Shown here piece by piece: positions 55,195 through 64,000 of a stretch of DNA of 64,000 nt. The stretch is taken from the NCBI GenBank assembly GCA_944470555.2, contig OX104127.1, positions 142,556,786 through 142,620,785 on the forward strand. The letters run 5' to 3'. How positions within the stretch are numbered: the first letter of the stretch is position 1; each line of letters begins with the position of its first letter. Position numbers and translations under genes: made by a program. This DNA is from Heterobilharzia americana (Eukaryota; Platyhelminthes; Trematoda; Strigeidida; Schistosomatidae). The notes beneath the pieces are model-generated. The model did not search any database. It was not told the DNA's origin and was given only the letters and a program-made list of their open reading frames with translations.

Positions 55195-56394
55195 ATTCAA
55201 TATTATATTTGTTTATTGGATTTATAACACACAATGTGATACAGTCTTGTTTACTTGATGAAGACGTTTCCAGCATAAAATTATCACTGGTCATAATCAC
55301 ACTACTTTCGAAATGTCATCTTTATAATTCCGTCAACCATCTCATATTCTTTCTTTCTATCAGCAGTAAAGTGTTCCACATCTCTGGTAATAGGTGTTGA
55401 GTGTTGGTTGATTCGATGAATAAAGATTCAGTAATCAACCTCTCTCTGTGTCTCCATGTAATTATAATGGACTTGGGTACAGTGGCTTTATCCCATCCTT
55501 TTGTGTGGTTGTGTGTTAATGCATGCATAGCAATAGGTTAGTCACTTTCTAGATTATTGATCTTAATCGGGTCTGTCAATCTATATTTAGCTAAATTTTT
55601 ATGTTCAGCTAGTCTAAATGACACCAACCGGTTAGTTTCACATATGTACTTGACCTCGCAGTCATTACATGGAATTTAGTAGATTAGATTATTTCACTTA
55701 ATTGGATCTATACTGGATGATGATTGAAGGTGAAATGAAAATTTGGACTGCGATCAGATTTGAACTACTGACCACTGGGTTTCCTATCCGATACTCTACC
55801 AACTGAGCTACGAGGTTCAACTGCTAAACAGATTTTTATTTTACTCCAATCAACATGGGTTTTGCCCGATCTGATCAGCAGTTGGACCTCGTAGCTCAAT
55901 CGGTAGACCATCGGGCCCGAAACCCACTGGTCACTGGTTCGAGTCCACCTGCGGTCTAGATTTTCATTTCACTTTCAGTCATCATCACCCAGTATAAATA
56001 CTGGTCTGCCAAACTTCACGGCTATCTCAGATAGTCAGAATGTCAGCTGGATCTATCAGTTCCTTAAGCCGACATACAATCTTACAATAGGATGGGATAA
56101 AGCCACTGTACCCAAGTCCATTATAATTACATGGAGACACAGAGAGAGGTTGATTACTGAATCTTTATTCATCGAATCAACCAACACTCAACACCTATTA
56201 CCAGAGATGTGGAACACTTTACTGCTGATAGAAAGAAAGAATATGAGATGGTTGACAGAATTATAAAGATCACATTTCGAGAGTAGTGTGATTATGACCA
56301 GTGATAATTTTATGCTGGAAACGTCTTCATCAAGTAAACAAGACTGTATCACATTGTGTGTTATAAATCCAAGAAACAAATACAATATGGAATT
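55195..56394. mobile_element. Penelope-derived nested palindrome containing an inverted SINE pair
   Basis: The outer arms 55195-55499 and 56089-56394 are reverse complements at about 98-99 percent. Read antisense on the left, they encode HNHTKGWDKATVPKSIIITW and ESLFIESTNTQHLLPEMWNT, matching the C-terminal part of a Penelope-type endonuclease (compare 17600-17700). Further antisense GIY-YIG region lies at 55500-55690 only on the left side. Between the arms sit two family 4 SINEs in opposite orientation (55710-55850 minus, 55868-56005 plus). Confidence 0.8.
55868..56005 (+). mobile_element. tRNA-derived SINE (family 4), best-preserved copy
   Basis: The head at 55883-55957 has A-box-like TAGCTCAATCGGTAGACCA and B-box-like GGTTCGAGTCCACC, with an extended anticodon arm (TCGGGCCCGAAACCCACTGG). 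The body CATTTCACTTTCAGTCATCA and the end palindrome CCAGTATAAATACTGG (55988-56004) follow. The inverted partner at 55710-55850 shares the same blocks. Confidence 0.75.
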
Positions 56395-56399
56395 ACATC

Positions 56400-57335
56400 C
56401 TACCATAGTGCCCAAGTTTCGCACTTATTTGGTATAATAATGCTGCCGAAGGTAGTTCTGTGTCCTGATTTCTTCAAGGGTGTAAAGATTACATGAGTAC
56501 GGTATGCACACTGAGTGGTATTGAATAAAATATTCATTATATGGCTTCCTTTAGAAACCTGCTTGATCATATTAAAAAAACTGGGGATTTTATGCAGATA
56601 AAAGGTTCCACTCTAGTACTGTGTCTATCAAAGAGATATTAACTGGTGTAGAGTATAACCATGTTAATAACTTTTTGCTTACAGGGTTGGATTACTGATT
56701 TAAGTCCAGTGTTGGGGTGATAGATATTGTTATCTTGTGTTTTTAGAAATCTGTTTTTTGATGGTATATTCAATACCTTGGACACAAATGACTATTACCA
56801 CCATCTATACTAGCAATGTGATTGGTTGAAATATGTTTCTGAGGACATACTACGAGCTGCACTAAACATAGACAATTCCTACATTTTTCTTTAACAAAGT
56901 GACCAGATTATATGGTTATCTATGAAATCTAAGATATAATGGAAGATGGATTTTTGACGGTAATATGGACTATAAAGGTGAAAGGGAAAAGATATAATGC
57001 GATAGATAATATAGTCCATTTGTCACTTCCAGTAGATCCATCTGATTATTTATCGATTTACTTGTCATAGTTTACTTAGATGTTTATTAATCAATAATGT
57101 AGTTTTATCATCCATTCATCCTTCCTTATCTATCATTTTAACTTATCTCTTCAAAGTGGTTAACAAAATGATCTTTTTCATATCCCTGTATCTTTTGTGA
57201 AGTAGAAGGAATTTTCAAATGTGTCACTTGAGTATTGCCTGAGTTTTGAAACTTCAAATGGATTCAGTCCATTAAATTTAGTTTGGCATTTTATGTCTGA
57301 TTGTTTAATGACATGTAGAGCGATGACAAATACAC
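56400..57335. other. AT-rich stretch without recognised genes
   Basis: No feature was recognised. Confidence 0.4.
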
Positions 57336-57336
57336 T

Positions 57337-57868
57337 TTCAAGTTGTTATTCATCCTAGACTGACATCAGTTGGAGGGACAAGGGAAACCTGGGAGCACTG
57401 GACAGCTGTTTCATCCAACTAATATAGGACTCCTCACCAGTGCGCACCCACGAACCCGCCCTCCATGGACCGAACCCGCGACCTTCAGGTTCCGTGGCCG
57501 GCATGTTACCATTGAGCTAGCCACTGGGTCAGAATCCAATGCTCCACATTTCCAACTTATATTAGCTCACGATATAGCGCAACCACCACCCAATGTGATC
57601 GTTGAGTAACTGTCCTCACGACTACCAGGCTTTGACTCCACCGGTCACGACTTCTCATTGGAACTTCGGGAATACTTCTCGAAGCTAGTCACCAATGAGC
57701 ACCAGTTCAATTGAACTTTTTGAGGGAGTGTGCACTGGTGAGGAATCCCATACTAGTCGGACGAAACAGCTGTCCAGTGCTCCCCGGTTTCCTTTGTTCC
57801 TCCAACTGATGTCAGTCTAGAATGAATAACAACTTGAAATATTTCCAAATCCCCATAACTCCCTCAAG
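57337..57868. mobile_element. Family 2 element with ribozyme in both inverted arms
   Basis: The left half (antisense) has a terminal block, a ribozyme at 57393-57447, a reversed tRNA-like head (57455-57535, CATGTTACCATTGAGCTAGC), the body and the CGACTTCTCATTGGAACTTC block to 57700. The right side holds only a sense ribozyme (57729-57783) and terminal block to 57868, ending in the complement of the GAGGGAGTT terminus. Both ribozymes carry the GTGAGGA core. Confidence 0.75.
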
Positions 57869-57989
57869 AAAATACAAATACACCTTCCTTTACTATGTAC
57901 ACCGTTTCTTGGAATTTGCTTAGCACATAGGAATACACAAGATGAAGTTGGCTACCCTCCAGTGACTTATCACTATATCCAATCCAGTT

Positions 57990-58180
57990 CAACAGGACAT
58001 CAGTCACGACCTGAATAGCTCAGTGGCAACGTCGCTGACTACAACGTTGAGCGACGTGGGTTCGAATCTCAGGTGGGACATCACTTCCAGTGAGTTTGCG
58101 GACACACCTTGCTGACGAGTATCGACAAACACGAAACCGGTGTCGAGCAGAGTTTCCTGCTGATTACCTCCATCCAACTA
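57990..58180 (+). mobile_element. Family 3 tRNA/hammerhead SINE, best-preserved head
   Basis: The tRNA-like head at 58009-58075 has ACCTGAATAGCTCAGTGGCA, GTGGGTTCGAATCTCAGGT (B-box plus a partly complementary acceptor end ACCTGA/TCAGGT). It is followed by GGGACATCACTTCCAGTGAG and a ribozyme at 58105-58155. Confidence 0.7.
58105..58155 (+). ncRNA. Hammerhead ribozyme, family 3
   Basis: Core CTGACGA (58112-58118), stem II GTAT/ACAC with one mismatch, GAAA at 58133-58136, stem III ACC..GGT, and GTC at 58142-58144. Stem I is disrupted: CCTTG faces GAGCA rather than CAAGG. Confidence 0.6.
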
Positions 58181-58184
58181 ACAA

Positions 58185-58960
58185 AGCGCTTATCTCTGCT
58201 TATCTCTCTACACTAACTGACCAGTCACCTATATTATCGTCGATTTCGTTTGACTTTAAAAAGGCAGGGAATTATTATTAAAGTTGCCAAATGTATCCGG
58301 TTTGAATCAACGTACTTCAAGACTATAATAGCCAGTTTAGGTAATCTGAGAAGCAATATGGGTTTCACTTAGTTAACTGTAGATAAAGTGAACAGTTTTG
58401 CTACAGCATACTTGACGTTCTCACGCACATGTATTTTTTGCTAATGAGTATAAGTGAAGCACACATTTCTAGTACTTTCCACTCAAACATTTTTTCCATG
58501 TATGGAATAGTACATTAAACTCATCGATAAATCAGTTTATAGTAGGTTATTTTTTTCTCACGTTCACTGTCAAATGGCTTTTATTATGCGACTACTATAA
58601 ATTATGTTGGTTTTGAATCAATACAGTAGATAGATACATTTTCTATTCAGTTTTATACAGTGAAAGTTTAGCGTCATCTATGCATAAAATGTCTTATTAC
58701 AGCTGAGAAATTTTGACTGGAATAATCTTTGAAAACTCTATTATCTGAAGCAAAGATAAAATAATAATCATATTAGCGATTCAGAGATTGAAAGTCAGTC
58801 TACATGTTGATGCCTAAGTTATCATTAACCAAATGTAAGTAGTTTATCTGAAGTTATTTAACTATCCCTGTATATCTTAGACACGAAAGGAATTATTGAC
58901 CTAAAACAAATTGAACACATTGTATTCTATGTGCTTTTCGATGGTGTTGAATACTCCTAT
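58185..58960. other. AT-rich stretch without recognised genes
   Basis: No feature was recognised. Confidence 0.4.
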
Positions 58961-58964
58961 AGGT

Positions 58965-59215
58965 TGTGATTCTCTGTCATTGATTTGACCTAAACGATCT
59001 GCCACTATTGGGATATGGGTTCCTATGTGGATGTCTCGATATAGCCGATATTTTCAATTTAGATAATAATGATGGATAGTAACTAGCGATGGAATCTAGA
59101 AAGCATATTTCTTCTTGTTTCAAACTTACTAGTCAACTGGAAGTATCTATTTGCCAGTGACTAGTGTTGTTCCTACTTACATTGGAATACACAACCGATC
59201 ACTTCAAATATCACA
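58965..59215 (-). mobile_element. SM-alpha-like SINE (family 1), degenerate full copy
   Basis: The antisense tail (GATTTGACCTAAACGATCTG, TATGGGTTCCTATGTGGATG) is followed by a decayed ribozyme near 59095-59150 and a trace of the head near 59160-59215. Confidence 0.55.
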
Positions 59216-59229
59216 GAGTTATCCACTAA

Positions 59230-59864
59230 TTATTATTGTCTCTTGCGTTCCTAGTAGAACATAGAGCTTCAGTAGCACGTCTCCATTCCATTCTGTTCTG
59301 TACAATCTTTTGAACCTGGCTCCACGACAGCTCAGAAGCTTTCATTTCTTCCCCGCACGATCTCCTCCATGTCACCCTCGGACGCCCAACTCGTTGTTTC
59401 CCATTTGGTTTCCACTCGAGGGCCTGGTGCGTGATGTCCTTGAATGGTCTTCTTAATGCATGCCCAATCCAGTTCCACTTCCTTCTGCATATTTGTTGAG
59501 AGATAGGTTCTTAGTTGGTTCGTTACTTGGACAGAATTCCTTGTTGCTTATTCTTATTATTCTGGCAATCCATCTGAGCTTCAGTAACGAGCCAGCGTAG
59601 GTGGCAATTGTTGATGAATGTTTGTAGTTTGTTGGAAGTGCTTTTCGTAACGCCCCAAGTTTCTGAACCACTGACGACGATGGTGCTGAAAATCCGGATG
59701 TTGTACACACTTTATGCTGAGTGCAGTAGATCTCCACACTGGTTTCAGGTTAATGAAGCCCTCCCTGTCTTGCTGTCTTTCCAATCCTGGCTTTGACATC
59801 CTTGTCTGTGCCACCTGTAGTTGAAACAGTGCTGCTTAGATAGGTAAAAGAAGTTACTCCCTAT
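59230..59864 (-). mobile_element. RTE-like LINE, 5'-truncated, with 12-bp target duplication
   Basis: GTTATCCACTAA occurs at 59218-59229 and 59865-59876. Between lies the antisense 3' end of the RTE-like family with its tail at 59230-59237, covering the region from IEK/VTSFTYL to the end. Frames are broken. Confidence 0.87.
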
Positions 59865-59876
59865 GTTATCCACTAA

Positions 59877-60270
59877 GCTAGTGAGTTGATAATTATGTTA
59901 ACCAGTATACAAAAGGATACTGTAGTAGGTTATAAGACTTAGGCTTTTTCTCCCGCACATTTTCAACTTTATTTTTATATATCTGTTAATATTTTTCAGT
60001 AAAGGTTATACGGTAAATATATCACCATTTAACAAGTTTTGTTCGAATGCACTAGAATAAGAGGTTAAAACAAATGGATAGTAATCAGTTCTTAGCATAG
60101 TATATAACGGTCACTAGGATAACTTACTTTTTTCTTTTATTTTTCTCTACTTATTTGAAATATCACATAATGAAACAGAATCATTTACTGGATAATGGTT
60201 TCGGACATAATTTACTGTCCATATTCATATTATGTTTCATATTATAGCTGTTTCTCACATACTATTACTA
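59877..60270. other. AT-rich stretch; Penelope-like terminus fragment
   Basis: TTTCGGACATAATTTACTGTCCATA-type sequence at 60200-60224 matches 17419-17443 near the 3' end of the Penelope-like copy there; nothing else was recognised. Confidence 0.4.
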
Positions 60271-60271
60271 A

Positions 60272-60787
60272 TGTAGTAGGTGCTACTGACAACAATAGAT
60301 ATAAGTAGTATGTGTTAAGAGGTCAACAGAAATCATAAGCAATTACCAGTGATAGGTAAATGTTCTGCTCAGAGTAATGCAAGAGACAATGTGGACGTAT
60401 TAAGAACAAATCAAGATAGAATAAGAAGAGGAAATGAAACACATTGTGCAAGGGACCAATTTAGTACAGTACAAAACGTCATAATAAACGTTCTGTCTTG
60501 TGTCTCAGTCTTTATCGTTTCTTACACTAAGACCTATTCATTCACTATAAGGTGTAGGAGTTTAAGCGCTTAGCTGTTATTGATAAAATTTCCATACCTA
60601 GCAACAATTTATCTATTTGGAAATTATCTACTTTTCTGTATATCATTGTATTCATTTCTTGTGCTTCATATTCTCATCCAATTTTGTATCTTCCTCTTGC
60701 CTGGTTTTGTACTAATCGGTAGTTGTCACTTTCCATGCTGTCACGTGTACTACTTATATGCATCTTTATAAGTAATACTCATTACAA
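60272..60787 (+). mobile_element. Solo LTR-like sequence
   Basis: It starts TGTAGTAGGTGCTACTGACA and matches the inverted LTR-like region at 54097-53870 through GAAATGAAACACA and the AATAAACGTTCTGTCTTGTG block. The far end (60740-60787) is a diverged inverted version of the beginning (TACTTATATG block). No internal coding region. Confidence 0.6.
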
Positions 60788-60974
60788 CGGTATGCATACA
60801 AATGATTGACTTCTGTAGTTTCAGGGTTAGTCTTGAATGCAGTTTCCTTTTTGATATACATTCAATCTGACAAGAAATTGAATGAAGATGGTACTATGAA
60901 AATACGATATGCATCTAGCCTGTATTGTTGACTAGTTTACAGTTCATAGACTAACACAAATGTTGGAGTGATGA

Positions 60975-61150
60975 CTTGTTAATGGCTGGTAGCAGAATCC
61001 AAGATGGGTGTTTCATGCTGCTTCGAATTCGTCAGCTAGATGTACTTGTATCTCAGTGAGTGATAGTGACCCTATTTAGACTCGAGCATCATACCCATCA
61101 CTTCAAATACCACAGTATTATCTACTAGGCCATTGACTTAAGATAGCCAC
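60975..61150 (-). mobile_element. SM-alpha-like SINE (family 1)
   Basis: Antisense ribozyme region at 60990-61045 (core CTGACGA, stem II lost, GAAA, ATC triplet, stem I CATCTAG/TTGGAT), then a reversed tRNA-like head at 61080-61135. Confidence 0.6.
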
Positions 61151-61199
61151 TTCATTCACAACATATGCTAGTCACAACCAGGTAAATTATCATGATAAA

Positions 61200-61505
61200 T
61201 ATTCATACAATATCGAGGCGTCCGCATAGGAGCCCATATGCCAATAGAGGTCGAACAATTCGACCCAGTATAACAACGGAGAATTAAAAGTATATCAACA
61301 AATAGTTATAACTAATGCCCATTGTACAAGAGGTGGTTTCCATGCTTCAGTGGCTTAGTGGATAACTCCTTGGCGTTTGAAGCAATGGGTACGAGGTTCA
61401 AGTCTCAGCAGAAACGACATCACTGACAGGTTTGCAGGTACATCCAACTAACGAGTCCCAAGTATGATGAAGCACGCGCTTTGGATTCCTCTACCAACCA
61501 TAACA
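61200..61505 (+). mobile_element. SM-alpha-like SINE tail followed by another copy (family 1)
   Basis: A tail (CCGCATAGGAGCCCATATGC, 61224) is followed by a copy with CCATTGTACAAGAGGTGGTT, A-box-like GTGGCTTAGTGGATAACTCC, B-box-like GAGGTTCAAGTCTC, spacer and a decayed ribozyme near 61440-61490 (AACTAACGA core). The order tail-then-head suggests tandem copies. Confidence 0.65.
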
Positions 61506-61762
61506 AAGTAAATTACCATAAGTGTTTGAAAATAATTTTTGTTTTCTGAATCAAGGAAATCACGTCTTATCTGAAATACCTCTTCATATACTGGTTGCTA
61601 GAAAGCAAACTATGGTAAGGTGTAACTGCCAGTTTCATGTGAAGCCTTTAGACAAAGAATTCACTGACACCCACGATGTAACCTGTTCTTCTCTCTAGTA
61701 AGCAGTTATCAGTAATTCTTGAACAATTTTTCGCCCAGCACCTACAAGTACGCACTTTACTA

Positions 61763-63260
61763 TCATTATTTATCCCTTGGGTTCCTAGTGGAACATAGGG
61801 CTTCAGTAGACCGTCACCACCTCATTGACTTCTCTGCAGTTTTTTCAACCTGGCTCCACAACTGCCCACAAGCTTTCATTTCTTCCTCACCCTCGGATGC
61901 CCAACTCGTTGTTTCCCATACTGGGTTCCACTTGAGGGCCTGGCCTGACCTGGCCTGCCACGTGATGTCCCCAATCGGTCTTCCAGTGTATACCCGATTC
62001 ATCTCCACTTTCTTCTTCTGCATATTTGTTAGGCAATAGGTTCTTGGTTGGTTCGCTGCAGCTAGCCAGCCAGCCAGAGTTCCTTGTCGCTTATTCTTAT
62101 CATTCTGGACATCCATCTGATCTCAAGTATCAGTACTGAGTGAGTGAAGGTGGCAGCTGTTGATGATGTATGTCGGCAGTTTGTTGGAAATGCTTTTCAT
62201 AACACGCCAAGTCTGTCAACCATCACATGGAAGAAGCACTGACTTACTTGACTTGACTGATATTAGTGTTGAAAATCCGGATGTTGTTCACGCTTTATGG
62301 TGAGTGCGGTGCAGTGCAGTGCAGTGCTGTGCAGTGGATCTCCACACTGATTATTTCAGATTAATGCAGGCAGGCATGTCTTGCTGTCTTTCCGATCCTG
62401 GCTGTTTTGACATCCTCATTTGTGCCTGTGCCACTTGTAGTTGAAACCATGCTGTCTAGGTAGATGGGTAGGTGGAAGAGACAACTTCATTTAGATTTCT
62501 CCCATTGATGGTGACTAGTGCTTCTTGTTGTTGTCGGTTGAGTATCTTCACCACCTGTGTCTCCTCTACGTTCACCTGAAGAAAGTTCCGTCTTCCTAGG
62601 CTGCCCTGTCTTGCCTCTTCTGCCAACTTATTAGCTTTCTCCTGTAGGTCTTCGAGTTTATGCCACAAGACATTAGACATAAATCATCATGGGCAGCGAA
62701 ATCCAAATCTTCTAGGCTCTCTTCATCTGTCTTCTCAAACAGCCTATGCCCATCTTCTCACAGCTCCTCACAGTTTGTTACGTGATCCAGTCCAGTCAAA
62801 TGGACTACAATCGGGAAGATGATTGGTGATAGTAGGCGACGGTCTTGTCTTACTCCTGTCTTCACTTCACTTCACTTCAACCGCATCACTGAACTTTCCA
62901 TTGTGAATCACATGGCACGCAGCATCATCAGATAGCTGTTGAATGAGGTTGATAAAGGCATGTGGCACTCTGTAGTGTTGAAACAGGAGTTCCCAAATCA
63001 CTTCTCGGTCAACTCTGTCGACGGCCTTTTCAAAATCAATGATGCTGAGGTAGAGATTCAGTTGTCTGCTATTCTGTGCTCTGTTCTATGATGATGCGTA
63101 GTGTATCGTTGTAGTTTGATCCGCACATGATTTGTCCTTCGTGAAGCCAACCTGTTCCAGTCGTAATTTTGAATAGGGAGCATTTCTTAGTCTCTCCAGG
63201 ATGATGCGGCTTAATATTTTACTCGGTGTAGACAAGAGCATGATTCCGCATCAGTTCTTG
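61763..63260 (-). mobile_element. RTE-like LINE copy, 1.5 kb, 5'-truncated
   Basis: The tail is at the low end; truncation lies near 63260. Very similar to 20889-22243 in the shared part (both carry TTGTGGCATAAACTCGAAGA as complement and CACTTCACTTCACTTCAACC). It extends about 250 bp further 5' (region encoding palm motif A and upstream). A short GTGCA-based repeat expansion occurs at 62305-62335. Frames are broken. Confidence 0.85.
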
Positions 63261-63264
63261 CAAG

Positions 63265-63750
63265 GACTTAGAAATACGTATTTAGAATTTTGTTATATTT
63301 GTGAATACTATATTATAACCTATCTATTCACTCTGTGACAAATCTTCTACAGGACCATAGGAAATGGGAGAGTTTCTCATTGAACAGCACGTATTAACTT
63401 GATGGATCAGCTAATTATACTGTGGACCAGGGTTAGAATTCCATCCGGTTTAAAACTTCAAGACAATAACATTTCTTCTTTCGAAGGTAGTAAGATTGTC
63501 AGTGACTTCAATTAATAAACTTGATTTTCTATGTTTTGATCAAGATATCAGGCTAGTAAATGTAGTCAGAATCAGTTTTATTTAATACAATGTGTAAAGG
63601 ATTAATTCACCTTATTGATTATTTATATATTTTGTGCCAAACTATATGACATTTCCTTGAGTAGCAGTTAACTGAAACACACATTAACCCATGAGTACAA
63701 AGATAAACTGAGTTCTGACTATTTACCCTATTTCTGAACATACATTTATT
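63265..63750. other. AT-rich stretch without recognised genes
   Basis: Nothing definable was found. Confidence 0.4.
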
Positions 63751-63753
63751 ATT

Positions 63754-63955
63754 CTTGGTTGTATTGTGTTCTCTGAGCTAAGTTGTTTAGTCGCGGAGCA
63801 TTTATTGTCTTTCTAGACGACATCTTCAGGACTAACCAACTTCAGTATAAAGACGATGAAAGCTCCATGACTAAACAACTCAGCTCAGAGAACACAATAC
63901 AACCAAGACCATCCAAATGAGCTACAAATATTCTCCACCATTTCAAAATACATTT
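63754..63955. mobile_element. Penelope-like terminal hairpin
   Basis: The arms 63754-63822 and 63850-63908 are reverse complements of the Penelope terminus (CTGAGCT, GTTGTTTAGTC, GGAGC and AAAGACGATGAAAGCTCCAT types), followed by the recurrent junction GAGCTACAAATATTCTCCAC. Nothing internal remains. Confidence 0.75.
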
Positions 63956-64000
63956 ATTGCTATTACTATTATTATTATCATTACCTGTGTCACCAGAAGT

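Noticed and set aside
55883..55957. Possible functional tRNA gene
   Set aside because: Good A- and B-box-like blocks, but the anticodon arm is too long and it is followed by SINE body sequence.
58009..58075. Possible functional tRNA gene
   Set aside because: Cloverleaf-like, but directly continued by the family 3 spacer and ribozyme, as in three other copies.

Overview
The window looks like non-coding DNA from a blood fluke (Schistosoma or a close relative). The attribution is inferred from three things: many SM-alpha-type SINE-like repeats carrying hammerhead ribozyme sequence, RTE-like and CR1-like LINEs together with Penelope-like elements, and an AT-rich, intron-like background. I recognise only one convincing host coding segment: a 590-bp internal exon on the minus strand (15371-15960) that ends in the first half of a PDZ domain. 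Most of the window is probably intron or intergenic DNA filled with layers of retroelements.

Autonomous-type elements. One RTE-like family has at least twelve pieces. The best is a near-complete 3.2-kb copy at 38255-41470, flanked by a perfect 13-bp target duplication and broken by three frameshifts. The others are 5'-truncated or internally deleted copies: 1-1562, 5021-6287, 9690-9885, 14660-14796, 20889-22243, 24744-25972, 27037-27633, 43908-44659, 47864-49093, 59230-59864 and 61763-63260. A CR1/jockey-like LINE with endonuclease and reverse transcriptase lies at 1796-4925. Penelope-like retroelement (PLE) remnants lie at 17415-18740 (RT with a YVDD motif plus a linker and EN region), 28330-28880, 34782-35590 (GIY-YIG), 50666-51420, 55195-56394 and 63754-63955; four of these carry inverted terminal copies. 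LTR-element debris with gag-like peptide lies at 53141-54097, with a related end sequence at 60272-60787.

Small elements. At least four tRNA-headed SINE-like families are interleaved with the LINEs. Three of them carry hammerhead ribozyme architecture downstream of the tRNA-like head. Family 1 is SM-alpha-like, with stem I CATCCAG/CTGGAT. Family 2 has stem I CACTG/CAGTG, core CTGAGGA, and terminal inverted repeats in its best copies. Family 3 has stem I CCTTG/CAAGG and stem II GTGC/GCAC. Family 4 has a good tRNA-like head but no ribozyme that I could find. Non-autonomous TIR elements also occur: three MITE-like units in a row at 9952-10467, one at 13139-13490, and a GTA-repeat-bearing one at 19940-20250. 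There are several (AT)n tracts, one of them inside a hairpin of about 190 bp.

Layout. 1-6.3 kb is LINE-rich. 6.3-15 kb holds SINEs, MITEs and hairpins. 15-19 kb holds the host exon and a PLE. 20-29 kb holds RTE copies, a 280-bp direct repeat and a PLE. 29.5-30.5 kb is a GC-richer unclassified block. 31-38 kb is SINE- and PLE-rich. 38-50 kb holds the youngest RTE insertions. 50-58 kb is dominated by palindromes and inverted repeats (PLE, family 2, family 4). 58-64 kb holds RTE, LTR and PLE pieces. No operon-like organisation, bona fide tRNA or rRNA gene, or CRISPR array is present. The most notable system is the coexistence of three different tRNA-plus-hammerhead retroposon families, one with a subfamily whose ribozyme core carries a shared, probably inactivating change.
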